64,000 nucleotides of DNA. Source: Flavobacterium sp. ACN6 (GTDB lineage: Bacteria > Bacteroidota > Bacteroidia > Flavobacteriales > Flavobacteriaceae). Below the pieces are notes generated by a model that ran no database searches, had not been told where the DNA came from, and saw nothing but the letters and a program-made list of their open reading frames with translations. Of the stretch, positions 1-8,248 are shown one piece after another. Both the position numbers and the translations under genes were made by a program. The stretch lies in contig NZ_MRCQ01000002.1 in the NCBI RefSeq assembly GCF_002304005.1, positions 186,001-250,000 of the forward strand. The letters run 5' to 3'. Each line of letters begins with the position of its first letter. Position 1 is the stretch's first letter.

Positions 1-268
1 CAGCATCTACTGGATACGCTTCTACTCCGACGTAATCAATATTTTGCTGTTTTCGAACAGACTCCAGAAAAGTAATAAATGCATTTAAACCTGTTCCAAA
101 ACCAATTTCTAGAACACTTATAGGTTTATCAAATAATGAAAGTCCGTTTTTTATAAATACATGTTTTGCTTCCTGAATGGCACCATGTCTAGAATGGTAA
201 CATTCGTCCCATTCTGGCAAATGAATTGTAGTTGAGCCGTCTAACGTTTTAATTATTTCCCTTTTCAC
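1..268 (-). CDS. mnmD: tRNA 5-methylaminomethyl-2-thiouridine methyltransferase MnmD, partial
   Basis: Only the N-terminal 89 codons are in the window; the gene continues past position 1. The frame has the SAM-binding motif VLEIGFGTGLNAF at about residues 57-69, typical of the MnmD/MnmC methyltransferase domain, preceded by an HSRHGAIQEAKHVF segment characteristic of this family. Known MnmD proteins carry out the last methylation of the wobble uridine in tRNAs for Lys, Glu and Gln. I chose the GTG start at 266-268 because it is the first start in the open frame and is preceded by a TAAATTTC sequence resembling the -7 promoter element. It is divergent from ilvE. The family assignment is fairly secure. 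The start is less so. Confidence 0.8.
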   Translation of the reverse strand, partial: MKREIIKTLDGSTTIHLPEWDECYHSRHGAIQEAKHVFIKNGLSLFDKPISVLEIGFGTGLNAFITFLESVRKQQNIDYVGVEAYPVDA

Positions 269-572
269 TTTTTTCGAAATTTACAATAGCTTTTTGTTGA
301 TTTACAAGCCATTTTAATATTCAAATTTAGTCAAATCTAATGCGTAAAGCCTTAAAAATCGATAGTTTTTTCATAAATTCTTTATAAAAACGAATTAAAT
401 ATTTCAGTTTATTATAGGATAAATAAATCTCAGTTTATAGTCGCAAATAATGAATTTTCTCTAAGCTTTTTACATTATTTTATTTAATTTTGCATTTAAT
501 AAATTCTATTTTACATGATATCATCACTTTAAATACTATAGTGAAAATATATCGCAAAAAACTTACATAACT
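269..572. other. Intergenic region between mnmD and ilvE
   Basis: This 304-nt divergent spacer has no credible ORF. On the + strand TAATTTTG at 485-492 matches the Bacteroidetes -7 consensus TAnnTTTG and could serve ilvE, giving a leader of about 75 nt. No -33 TTG at the usual spacing is clear. I saw no leader peptide rich in branched-chain codons. Confidence 0.45.
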
Positions 573-1643
573 ATGAGTACAACTCAAACAGGCAAAATTG
601 AAATCATCAAAGCTGCTTCTACAAAAATAAACGAAGTAGATTTTGACAACTTAAGTTTCGGTGCTGTATTTACAGACCATTTATTCGAATGCGATTTTAA
701 AAACGGACAATGGCAAAATCCTGTCATTAAACCTTACGCTCCAATTTTAATGGATCCGTCTTCAAAAGTCTTTCATTACGGACAGGCTATTTTTGAAGGA
801 ATGAAAGCTTATAAAGATGACAATAACGATGTTTGGTTGTTTAGACCAGATGAAAACCACAAACGTTTTAATAATTCTGCAGTAAGAATGGCAATGCCAG
901 AAGTACCAGAATCTATTTTTATGGATGGTTTGAATGAATTATTGAAATTAGACAAAGACTGGATTCAGAGAGGAAACGGAGCAAGTATGTATATACGTCC
1001 CTTTATGATTGCTACAGGCGCTGGTGTTGTTGCAAATCCTTCTGACGAATATAAATTCATGATTTTACTTTCTCCTGCAAAATCTTACTATTCTGGTGAA
1101 GTAAAAGTAATTATTGCGGAACATTATAGTAGAGCTGCAAATGGTGGAATTGGTGCTGCAAAAGCGGCTGGTAACTACGCTGCGCAATTTTACCCAACTA
1201 ACTTAGCAAACAAAGATGGTTTTCAACAAGTTATCTGGACGGATGATGCAACGCATACAAAATTAGAAGAAGCTGGAACAATGAACGTTTTCTTCAGAAT
1301 TAATGATACTTTATTAACTGCTCCAACAAGTGAAAGAATTTTAGATGGTATTACCAGAAAAAGTTTGATCGAAATGGCAAAGAAAGAAGGCCTTAATGTA
1401 GATGTTCGTCCTGTAATTGTTACAGAATTAGTTGAAGCGGCTAAAAACGGATCTTTAAAAGAAATTTTTGGAGCTGGAACTGCTGCTGTTATCAGCGTAA
1501 TTAAAGGTTTCTCATATCAAGATGAATATTATGAAATGGCTCCAATCGAGAATTCATATGCTTCATTATTAAAGGAAAAACTAACAAGTCTTCAAAACAA
1601 ACTTTCTGAAGATACTTTTGGATGGACAGTTAAAGTTCAATAA
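573..1643 (+). CDS. ilvE: Branched-chain amino acid aminotransferase
   Basis: This 356-residue fold-type IV PLP aminotransferase interconverts Leu/Ile/Val and their 2-oxo acids. The segment GAAKAAGNYAA carries the expected PLP lysine (K197). It is followed by the EEAGTMNVFF segment and the ITRKSLIEMAKKEG segment that bind cofactor phosphate and substrate in this family. The N-terminal FHYGQAIFEGMKAY is also typical of the long (eukaryote-like) BCAT subgroup. The ATG start fits the family length. A strong intrinsic terminator follows directly, so it is probably monocistronic. Confidence 0.93.
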   Translation: MSTTQTGKIEIIKAASTKINEVDFDNLSFGAVFTDHLFECDFKNGQWQNPVIKPYAPILMDPSSKVFHYGQAIFEGMKAYKDDNNDVWLFRPDENHKRFNNSAVRMAMPEVPESIFMDGLNELLKLDKDWIQRGNGASMYIRPFMIATGAGVVANPSDEYKFMILLSPAKSYYSGEVKVIIAEHYSRAANGGIGAAKAAGNYAAQFYPTNLANKDGFQQVIWTDDATHTKLEEAGTMNVFFRINDTLLTAPTSERILDGITRKSLIEMAKKEGLNVDVRPVIVTELVEAAKNGSLKEIFGAGTAAVISVIKGFSYQDEYYEMAPIENSYASLLKEKLTSLQNKLSEDTFGWTVKVQ

Positions 1644-1666
1644 GCAAAAGACAAACATTATATATA

Positions 1667-1708
1667 AAAAACCCGACAGCTTAATAGTTGTCGGGTTTTG
1701 TTTTTTTT
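1667..1708 (+). terminator. Intrinsic terminator of ilvE
   Basis: The hairpin arms AACCCGACA and TGTCGGGTT are separated by a 10-nt loop and followed by a T-rich tract, 25 nt after the ilvE stop codon. Confidence 0.9.
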
Positions 1709-1877
1709 AATATATAAACACATAGAAACATAGCTTTTTGACACTTTATAAAAGGCGTTTCACTCACATTAGTGCACATTGCTATGTGTGAGAAACTAGT
1801 TTCTTTTTGCAATCTTTTTTAGGTATAAAAATCTATGATTCTATGTGTTTTAAATTATTTATATCAAGAATCTGCTC

Positions 1878-2258
1878 TTACAATAATTTAGAAAAATCAG
1901 GTTTAAAGTAGTTTGGCCCTTTCATTACCTTTCCGTCTTCACGATAAATTGGCTTGCCATCTTCTCCGAGCTTACTCATATTACTGCGTTGGATTTCATC
2001 AAAAACCGCTTCAATTTTATCTTGAAGACCATGTTCTATAATTGTACCGCACAGAATATACATCATGTCTCCTAAAGCATCAGCAATTTCAACTAAATCA
2101 TTATTCTGAACCGCTTCATAATATTCTTCATTTTCTTCCTTCATTAAATTATAACGAAGTAATTTTTTCTCTGATCCAACATCGGCCAGTGGCGCTGTGC
2201 TGTGTCCAATTTTAAAAGCAGTATGAAATTCGGTTACGGCATCAAGTTGTTTTTTCAT
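1878..2258 (-). CDS. MazG-like nucleoside triphosphate pyrophosphohydrolase
   Basis: This 126-residue all-alpha pyrophosphohydrolase has the metal-binding pattern of the MazG/HisE/dUTPase superfamily: EENEEYYEA at about 41-49 followed by EIADALGDMMY at about 57-67 (ExxE...ExxD). It would hydrolyse an NTP or a damaged nucleotide to the monophosphate and PPi; the substrate cannot be read from the sequence. The C-terminal GKPIYREDGKVMKGPNYFKP is a conserved tail of the family found in Flavobacteria. It lies alone on the minus strand between ilvE and a small membrane protein gene. Confidence 0.8.
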   Translation of the reverse strand: MKKQLDAVTEFHTAFKIGHSTAPLADVGSEKKLLRYNLMKEENEEYYEAVQNNDLVEIADALGDMMYILCGTIIEHGLQDKIEAVFDEIQRSNMSKLGEDGKPIYREDGKVMKGPNYFKPDFSKLL

Positions 2259-2364
2259 ATAATCGTTTCTTTTTTTTTGCTAATTTAAGTTACTTCAGAA
2301 TAAATCTAAAATAAAAATGAAGTAAATGAAAAGGCAATTTAGCCGCAAATCGTATACAATTCTC

Positions 2365-2372
2365 TAAATTTG
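2365..2372 (+). promoter_or_regulatory. -7 promoter element TAAATTTG
   Basis: This is a perfect TAnnTTTG match 20 nt upstream of the ATG at 2393. No well-spaced -33 TTG is evident. Confidence 0.5.
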
Positions 2373-2392
2373 CCAAAAATAATTTAAAAGCT

Positions 2393-2581
2393 ATGTTTAG
2401 TCAAGGACAATTAATATTTGGAGTTTGTTTTTTTATTGCATTTGTAATCGTAATGATATTTGCTTATCGAAAAGATCTCGCATTGCACAAAATCTTTTAC
2501 AAAGGAAACTATAAAGTATTACTTGTTTTTTTACTGTTTATCGCCATATTATTCTTGATTAAAATTTTCTTTAAAAGATAA
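2393..2581 (+). CDS. Small two-pass membrane protein
   Basis: This 62-residue protein is almost entirely two hydrophobic helices (about residues 6-25 and 41-59) joined by a basic loop RKDLALHKIFYKGNYK and ending KIFFKR. The coding status is supported by an ATG 20 nt after a perfect -7 promoter element, the charge pattern (positive inside) and the lack of any competing frame. I do not recognise a function. It stands between two unrelated genes. Confidence 0.65.
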   Translation: MFSQGQLIFGVCFFIAFVIVMIFAYRKDLALHKIFYKGNYKVLLVFLLFIAILFLIKIFFKR

Positions 2582-2712
2582 TTATTTCAAAAGCAAAAGA
2601 ATCGTTTTTTTGATCTAAAAGTTTATCGCAATAAAATAAAACCTAATAATTATTGGTTATTAGTAAGACTCACGATAAAATTTATAACTTTACGAAACCA
2701 AACAATCTACCA

Positions 2713-3891
2713 ATGAAAATTCTTAAGTATTTATTTCTTTTTGCGTTATTAAGCCTTGTTGCCCTTACTGTTTTTGTAGCTACACAAAAAGGAATTTTTG
2801 ATGTAGAAAGAAGTAAAGTAATCAATTCGCCCCGCGCAACGGTTTACAATTATCTTAATGACTTTAGAAATTACGAAGATTTTGAATCTTGGTCGGTTGA
2901 AGATCCTTCAATACAAATGACTTTTCCTAACAAAACAAGCGGCAGTGGTGCTTCATTTTATTGGGATGGTGTTGATGGAAAAGGAAATGCGATTACTCTT
3001 AAAACAAAAGAAGGCGAAAGTATTGACCAAAAAATGAAATATGACGGAACAGAGGCTGATGTTCGTTGGATTTTAAAAGATACTTTAAACGGAAAAACTA
3101 AAGTTACCTGGAAAGGAAAAGGAACGATGAGTTTTTTATTTAAAATATATGCTGCATTACACGGAGGTTCTGATAGAGTTATTGGAACTATCTACGAAAA
3201 AAGTTTAGCAAATATTGACAAAAATCTTGATTACGAAACCAAAACTTATGCTGTTAAAGTTGACGGAGTGGTTAAGAAAACAGAAACACCTTATATCCGC
3301 CAGACTTTTACAAGTGAAATAGAAAAAGTAAACAAAAATGCTAGAATTGTAATTCCAAAGCTGATTCATTTTAGTGAAACTAACGGATTATCTGCAAACG
3401 GAAAACCTTTTATTATTTACCATACTTACGATACTAAAACTGGTTTAGCAAAAATTTCAATTTGTCTGCCAATCAATAAAGAAATTTCGATTAGTTCTGG
3501 AAGCGATATTCTTTCAGGAAAATTAAACGGTTTTGACGCTGTAAAAACAACGCTTACTGGAGATTACTCTCATAGAAATGAAGCTATTGCAAAAACAACT
3601 GCTTACATCAATAACGAAAAAATAATTCCGGAATTAGGCTGGTCACATCTGGAAATATGGGCGCTTAGTAAATTGGATGTAAAAGGCTCTTCGAAGTTAG
3701 TAACAGAAATTTATTTCCCAATTAAACCTAAAGTTGAACCTGTAGTTACTACACCTGTTTATTCACCAGAAACCCAAACGCAGGCAGAACCACAAGCAGA
3801 ACCGGCACCAAAACCAGTACAGAAAAAACCAGCTGCTCCAACGCCAGCCACAACAACTCCTGCACAAGAAGAGGAACAGTCAGAATTCTAA
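2713..3891 (+). CDS. SRPBCC/polyketide-cyclase-like protein with GyrI-like ligand domain
   Basis: This 392-residue protein has an N-terminal hydrophobic segment (about 5-23), then a START/SRPBCC-type segment beginning IFDVERSKVINSPRATVYNYL with FRNYEDFESW. A C-terminal half resembles the GyrI/effector-binding small-molecule domain (YHTYDTKTGLAKISICLPI). It ends in a roughly 50-residue Pro/Ala/Gln/Glu-rich tail. I start it at the ATG at 2713 rather than the upstream TTG because MKILKYLFLFALL is a normal membrane-anchor start. SRPBCC domains bind hydrophobic ligands; no substrate is predicted. It may be the first gene before the ECF sigma cassette that follows 74 nt later. Confidence 0.72.
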   Translation: MKILKYLFLFALLSLVALTVFVATQKGIFDVERSKVINSPRATVYNYLNDFRNYEDFESWSVEDPSIQMTFPNKTSGSGASFYWDGVDGKGNAITLKTKEGESIDQKMKYDGTEADVRWILKDTLNGKTKVTWKGKGTMSFLFKIYAALHGGSDRVIGTIYEKSLANIDKNLDYETKTYAVKVDGVVKKTETPYIRQTFTSEIEKVNKNARIVIPKLIHFSETNGLSANGKPFIIYHTYDTKTGLAKISICLPINKEISISSGSDILSGKLNGFDAVKTTLTGDYSHRNEAIAKTTAYINNEKIIPELGWSHLEIWALSKLDVKGSSKLVTEIYFPIKPKVEPVVTTPVYSPETQTQAEPQAEPAPKPVQKKPAAPTPATTTPAQEEEQSEF

Positions 3892-3965
3892 ATTTTAAGG
3901 TTCATTAAACCTTTTGTTTTAAATTCAGTCTAACTTATATTAAGAAAGTTTACAAAACAAAAAGT

Positions 3966-4508
3966 TTGATAGACGAGAAGGAATTTATAAAACAATTATT
4001 AGACCCTAAAACGCAAAATGCTGCGTTTCAAAAACTCCTGTCTGATTATCAGAGACCTTTGTATTCTCATATTCGAAACATTGTTTTGAATCATGATGAT
4101 GCAGACGATGTCTTGCAGAATACTTTTGTAAAAGTCTTTCAATATCTTAAAAACTTTAAAGGTGAAAGTAAACTTTTTTCCTGGATGTATCGTATTGCTA
4201 CAAATGAAGCCTTGACTTTTTTATCTCAAAAAGCAAAATTAAGCGGTGTCTCATCAGAAGATCTGCAGAATAAAACAATTGATAATTTAAAAGCTGATAT
4301 TTATTTTGATGGAGATGAGATTCAAATTAAACTTCAAAAAGCAATTGTAACACTTCCAGAAAAACAACAGCTGGTTTTCAAAATGAAATATTTTGAAGAA
4401 TTAAAATATGAAGAAATAGCAGAAATCTTAGGGACTTCTGTTGGAGCTTTAAAGGCCTCCTATCATCATGCAGTAAAAAAAATCGAATTATATGTTACAT
4501 CAAATTAA
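3966..4508 (+). CDS. ECF-type RNA polymerase sigma-70 factor
   Basis: This 180-residue sigma factor has region 2 (DADDVLQNTFVKVFQYLKNFKGESKLFSWMYRIATNEALTFL, about 45-87) and region 4 (LPEKQQLVFKMKYFEELKYEEIAEILGTSVGALKASYHHAVKKI, about 128-172), with no region 3, as in ECF sigmas. The frame has no ATG before region 2, so a TTG start at 3966 is required for a complete region 2. It heads a three-gene cassette with a membrane protein and a Spy-like protein, a common Flavobacterium arrangement for a sigma factor with its sensors. Confidence 0.9.
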   Translation: MIDEKEFIKQLLDPKTQNAAFQKLLSDYQRPLYSHIRNIVLNHDDADDVLQNTFVKVFQYLKNFKGESKLFSWMYRIATNEALTFLSQKAKLSGVSSEDLQNKTIDNLKADIYFDGDEIQIKLQKAIVTLPEKQQLVFKMKYFEELKYEEIAEILGTSVGALKASYHHAVKKIELYVTSN

Positions 4509-4541
4509 ACCTTTTGTAACTAAAACTATCTTATAGGTATT

Positions 4542-4955
4542 ATGAAAACATTTAAATTAGAAAACGAACCAAAAATAAAATCTGGATTTAAGACTCCAGA
4601 GCATTATTTTGATGATTTTTCAGAGAAAGTTTTACAGCAGTTAAACGAAAAAGAAGTAAAAGTAATTCCATTTTACAAACGTAAAAAATCATTCTTTTTA
4701 GCAGCTGCGGCAGTAATTGGTTTTGCTTTAATGATTCCGATCGTAAACAATTACAATGCAACATCAAACGATCTTGATGAAGCGACTCTGGAGACGTATT
4801 TGGCTTATCAATCTAATTTGAACCAATACGATTTAATTCAAAAATTAGACGACAGCGATATCGAAAAATTAAACAATGATATTACACTTGAAAATGAAAC
4901 TATAGAAGATATTTTATCAACAAGTCCAAACATAGAACATTTAATTTCAGAATAA
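4542..4955 (+). CDS. Single-pass membrane protein, probable anti-sigma partner
   Basis: This 137-residue protein has an N-terminal cytoplasmic part with KSGFKTPEHYFDDFSEKVLQQL, one transmembrane helix (FFLAAAAVIGFALMIPIV, about 51-68) and an acidic Asp/Glu/Asn-rich extracytoplasmic tail. The layout is that of a single-pass regulator, and it sits 33 nt behind the ECF sigma gene, so an anti-sigma role is the likely inference. No zinc-binding anti-sigma motif (HxxxCxxC) is present, so it is not a ZAS-type anti-sigma factor. Confidence 0.68.
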   Translation: MKTFKLENEPKIKSGFKTPEHYFDDFSEKVLQQLNEKEVKVIPFYKRKKSFFLAAAAVIGFALMIPIVNNYNATSNDLDEATLETYLAYQSNLNQYDLIQKLDDSDIEKLNNDITLENETIEDILSTSPNIEHLISE

Positions 4956-4988
4956 ACTAAATTAAACTTAACTCAACTTAACTTAACA

Positions 4989-5447
4989 ATGAAAATAAAA
5001 AATATTTTACCGCTCCTGCTCTTTCTGATAAGTTTTTCCTTTTTTGCACAAACTGGAAAAATAGATGAAAAGCGTGAAAAAATTAAAGCTTTTAAAGTTT
5101 CTTTTTTAACAACAGAATTAGAATTAACTTCTACAGAAGCAGAAAAATTCTGGCCCATTTATAATGCTTACGACGACAAGCAATTTGACTTAAAGCATTT
5201 GAAGATGAAAACTTATCTTCGAAAATTAAACGATGATAACATCAACAATCTTTCTGAAAAAGAGGCTGTAACATTATTATCTCAAATAGAAAGCACAGAT
5301 AAAGAGCTTTATTCACTTCGCGAGAAATATATGGCTAGTTTGAAAAAGATACTTTCTGCTAAAAAAATATTAAAGCTTAAAAAATCTGAAGACGATTTTA
5401 ATCGAAAGTTACTACAGCAATATCGAGATAAGGCTGGTAAAGATTAA
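4989..5447 (+). CDS. Secreted Spy/CpxP-like helical protein (sensor of ECF sigma factor)
   Basis: This 152-residue protein has a signal peptide (MKIKNILPLLLFLISFSFFAQ) and a long charged helical body with LTSTEAEKFWPIYNAYDDK, a pattern resembling the LTxxQ-like periplasmic chaperone/sensor family. It is the third gene of the ECF cassette, 33 nt downstream of the membrane protein, so a periplasmic signal-sensing role is plausible. A bidirectional terminator follows. Confidence 0.72.
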   Translation: MKIKNILPLLLFLISFSFFAQTGKIDEKREKIKAFKVSFLTTELELTSTEAEKFWPIYNAYDDKQFDLKHLKMKTYLRKLNDDNINNLSEKEAVTLLSQIESTDKELYSLREKYMASLKKILSAKKILKLKKSEDDFNRKLLQQYRDKAGKD

Positions 5448-5470
5448 GCTCAAAACGAAACAACAGCGAT

Positions 5471-5514
5471 AGGAACCCTATATAATAATACTTACTTTAT
5501 TATTTAGGGTTCTT
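5471..5514. terminator. Bidirectional terminator between convergent genes
   Basis: An inverted repeat with outer arms AGGAACCCTA and TAGGGTTCTT and inner AT-rich pairing is flanked by T-rich sequence on the + strand. It separates the ECF cassette from the convergent propeller gene. Confidence 0.8.
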
Positions 5515-5520
5515 ATTATT

Positions 5521-6582
5521 TTATTTAAAGTTAAGTCGGACAACTTTATTATATCCAGCTGCAATTGCAGTATTTCTATTGACGAAACGAACGGTAAAAA
5601 GACTTGAATCTGTAGACAATTGTGTCCAGTTTTCGCCACCATTTTGAGAGTATTGTATTCCCTCAGAACCAACACAAATTATTTCCCTGCCGCTTCCGCC
5701 TGGAACATATTGTATGCAGGACGCATAACCAAATCCTAAATTTTGGCCTATTAATTTCCAAGTTTTACCTCCATCTTCAGTAAAAGCTTTATTATCAGTT
5801 TTTTTAGTTGGAAGATCATAATCCCCTCCAGCAATAAATCCGTGTTTAGAGTCGTAAAAATCAGCGGTAAAAATCCCTGTCATTTGTTTCCCCTGTACGA
5901 TAGGCGTTTCAATTACTTTCCAAGTTTTTGCTTTATCAGAAGAATAAAAAACACGTGCTTTTTTACCACCAGAAACCAGCCAAGTCTCATTTCCTTTTAT
6001 TACAACATTAGTATTGCTGGCTGCAAAAGCAGCTTCTCCGGTAGCATTTGTTGGTAATTTATCAGACAATAATTTAGTCCAAGTTTCACCGCCATCACGG
6101 GTAACAATAATAGAAAAAGTATCTTCTGTCGGATCACCAATTGCAATTCCTTCCTTATCATTCCAAAACTGCATACTGTCGTAAAAAACTTTCTCATTTA
6201 TCTCTTTGTAAACGAGTTTTACTTTATGGTCTTTTTTTGAAACAGAATAAAGCAAAGCAGGATTGGCAACACTAAGAAGAAAAATATCTTTAGAAGTCTG
6301 AGCGATACTTCTAAACTCTAATTTTAAAGTATCACGGTAAATATGTTCTTCGAATTTTTCTCTTTTATCTAAATCGTAATATCCAAAACGAGAATTATCT
6401 GCACCGTACCAAACTTTATTTTTATCAATTACAATCGCTCTTATACTAATTCTATCTTTAAACAAAGTATCTACTGTCATTGATGTAAAACCACTGTTAT
6501 AAGCAGCTTGAGTTTTATAATTAAATGTTCTAAAAGACATCAATAAAATAAAAATACAACAAAACAAAACTAGTTTTTTCAT
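5521..6582 (-). CDS. Ycf48-like beta-propeller (photosystem-assembly-factor-like/BNR) exported protein
   Basis: The 353-residue protein starts at the ATG at 6582, giving MKKLVLFCCIFILLMSF, a signal peptide. The body contains repeated BNR/sialidase-type blades such as TRDGGETWTKLL, SSDKAKTWKVIE, EDGGKTWKLIG and QNGGENWTQLS, spaced as in six- or seven-bladed propellers of the Ycf48/HCF136 type. In non-photosynthetic Bacteroidetes these are annotated as oxidoreductases or glycosyl hydrolases, without proven activity. It appears to be a single-gene transcript. Confidence 0.8.
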   Translation of the reverse strand: MKKLVLFCCIFILLMSFRTFNYKTQAAYNSGFTSMTVDTLFKDRISIRAIVIDKNKVWYGADNSRFGYYDLDKREKFEEHIYRDTLKLEFRSIAQTSKDIFLLSVANPALLYSVSKKDHKVKLVYKEINEKVFYDSMQFWNDKEGIAIGDPTEDTFSIIVTRDGGETWTKLLSDKLPTNATGEAAFAASNTNVVIKGNETWLVSGGKKARVFYSSDKAKTWKVIETPIVQGKQMTGIFTADFYDSKHGFIAGGDYDLPTKKTDNKAFTEDGGKTWKLIGQNLGFGYASCIQYVPGGSGREIICVGSEGIQYSQNGGENWTQLSTDSSLFTVRFVNRNTAIAAGYNKVVRLNFK

Positions 6583-6758
6583 ATAAATCAAAATTTGGTT
6601 AACGCTAAAATACGATTATTTATAATATCTCAAATATGTTTAGATTTTTTTCAAAAATAATTTTTCTAAAAACTCCCTTGTTTTCTGTAATACTGCAGCG
6701 GCACGCAAAAACATAATAAACTAAAAATAAGACAATTAAAATCTAAAAACCTAGTAAG

Positions 6759-6766
6759 TAAATTTG
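6759..6766 (+). promoter_or_regulatory. -7 promoter element TAAATTTG
   Basis: This perfect TAnnTTTG match lies 52 nt upstream of the ATG at 6819. Confidence 0.5.
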
Positions 6767-6818
6767 TGGCACAGTAATTGAATATTTGATAATACAAATA
6801 ATTTAATATGATTTAGTC

Positions 6819-8117
6819 ATGAAAACGAAATTACTTTTAATAGCATTTACAGCATTAGTTTTTGGTTCTTGTGCAGCGCAAAGTCAAACTACTGTTTACG
6901 CAAAAAACTCAGATATAAGTGACAATTTAGACTTAAGAGCGGTTGCTTCCATGTTTGGAGAATCTGCAAATCTTCAAGATTTTGAAAGAAGGTTAAATGA
7001 TCCAAAATATCAAATATCCAACTTAGACTTAAACGGCGATAACCAAGTAGATTATTTACGTGTAATCGAATCTGTAGAAGAGAGAACACACGTTGTAATT
7101 ATTCAGGCGGTTTTAGACCGTGACGTTTATCAAGACGTAGCAACGATTGATGTAGAGAGAGACAATTACAATAAAGTAAGTGTTCAAGTTGTTGGAAATA
7201 CTTATCTATATGGTGACAACTATATTTATGAGCCTGTTTACAGCGTTGTTCCAGTGATTTATACTTCTTTCTGGGTTACAAATTACCGACCATATTATTC
7301 AACATGGTCTTGGGGTTATTACCCAACATATTATGCAGCATGGAGACCTTACCCTGTTTACAGATACAGAAATAACATTAACGTTTGTATCAACGTAAAC
7401 AATCATTACAACTACGTGAATACAAGAAGAAGCTACAGAGCACCAGCTATTTATGAAACTAGACGTGCGTACGGTTACGAAAGAATGAAACCAAACAATA
7501 GTTTTGCTCAAAGAAATTCGAATGTAAGTAACAGACACGATCTTGATCAAAGAAGAACTGCGAATAGAACTCAAAACACGTATAACACAAACAGATCATC
7601 AAATACCGGAAGAGTATCTTCTACCGAAAACAGAAGCACAAATAGAACTTATAACTCCAACAGAAACAATTCTGACAGAAGTTATAATACAAATCGTGCT
7701 ACAACTAACAGTAGAGAAAATGCTGCAACAGTAAATACTCCTGCAAGAACGGAAAATACACAAAGAACAGAATACGGTAGAAATAATTCGACTGCATCTG
7801 CTCCAAGAGGAAATTCTGAAAACAGAGGTTACAGCAATAGACAGTCTTCACAAACAAGTGAACCATCGAGAACTTATTCTGAAAACAGAGGAAGTTCAAA
7901 TAGAGCAAGCACAACTCAATCTGCTCCAGTTCAAAGAGCGGAGCCGTCAAGAAGCAGTTCTGAAAGCAGATCTAGTTCTTCAAGCAGATCATACGAATCT
8001 AGACCTCAAAACACCCAGCGTTCTGAAGCTCCAAGAGCAAGTCAGGAATCTAGAAGCAGTCAGCCGCAACGTGAGAGCGGTTCTAGCTCAAGAAGCGGTG
8101 GAGGAAGAAGAGGTTAA
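6819..8117 (+). CDS. Secreted lipoprotein-like protein with Arg/Ser/Asn low-complexity tail
   Basis: The 432-residue protein begins with a signal peptide ending in FGSCAAQ, a lipobox-like site. A folded N-terminal part (about 35-140) contains LDLNGDNQVDYLRV, an EF-hand-like acidic loop, followed by a Tyr/Trp-rich stretch (about 150-185). From about residue 215 to the end it is repetitive Arg/Ser/Asn/Thr with many SENRG, SNR and RSS units. The long alternative frames inside this region are artefacts of the repetitive composition. Function is unknown; the basic tail could bind polyanions such as DNA or polysaccharide. Confidence 0.75.
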   Translation: MKTKLLLIAFTALVFGSCAAQSQTTVYAKNSDISDNLDLRAVASMFGESANLQDFERRLNDPKYQISNLDLNGDNQVDYLRVIESVEERTHVVIIQAVLDRDVYQDVATIDVERDNYNKVSVQVVGNTYLYGDNYIYEPVYSVVPVIYTSFWVTNYRPYYSTWSWGYYPTYYAAWRPYPVYRYRNNINVCINVNNHYNYVNTRRSYRAPAIYETRRAYGYERMKPNNSFAQRNSNVSNRHDLDQRRTANRTQNTYNTNRSSNTGRVSSTENRSTNRTYNSNRNNSDRSYNTNRATTNSRENAATVNTPARTENTQRTEYGRNNSTASAPRGNSENRGYSNRQSSQTSEPSRTYSENRGSSNRASTTQSAPVQRAEPSRSSSESRSSSSSRSYESRPQNTQRSEAPRASQESRSSQPQRESGSSSRSGGGRRG

Positions 8118-8145
8118 GAATATCTCAATTTATAATTAAATTTAG

Positions 8146-8174
8146 AAGCACAATTTTAGGATTGTGCTTTTTTT
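8146..8174 (+). terminator. Intrinsic terminator
   Basis: Arms AAGCACAAT and ATTGTGCTT with a TTTAGG loop are followed by eight T-rich bases, downstream of the Arg/Ser-rich protein gene. Confidence 0.9.
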
Positions 8175-8216
8175 TATCTTTTTAATTATAATAGCTGCTA
8201 ATTTGTTTTAAAACAG

Positions 8217-8224
8217 TAAATTTG
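8217..8224 (+). promoter_or_regulatory. -7 promoter element TAAATTTG for kup
   Basis: This perfect TAnnTTTG overlaps the upstream TTG of the open frame, which argues that translation starts at the ATG at 8249 rather than at that TTG. Confidence 0.55.
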
Positions 8225-8248
8225 CAACCGTCTTTTATAAAAACATAC

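Noticed and set aside
7299..8139. Several ORFs on both strands inside the Arg/Ser-rich gene
   Set aside because: They are explained by the repetitive AGA/AAC-rich sequence of the real gene.
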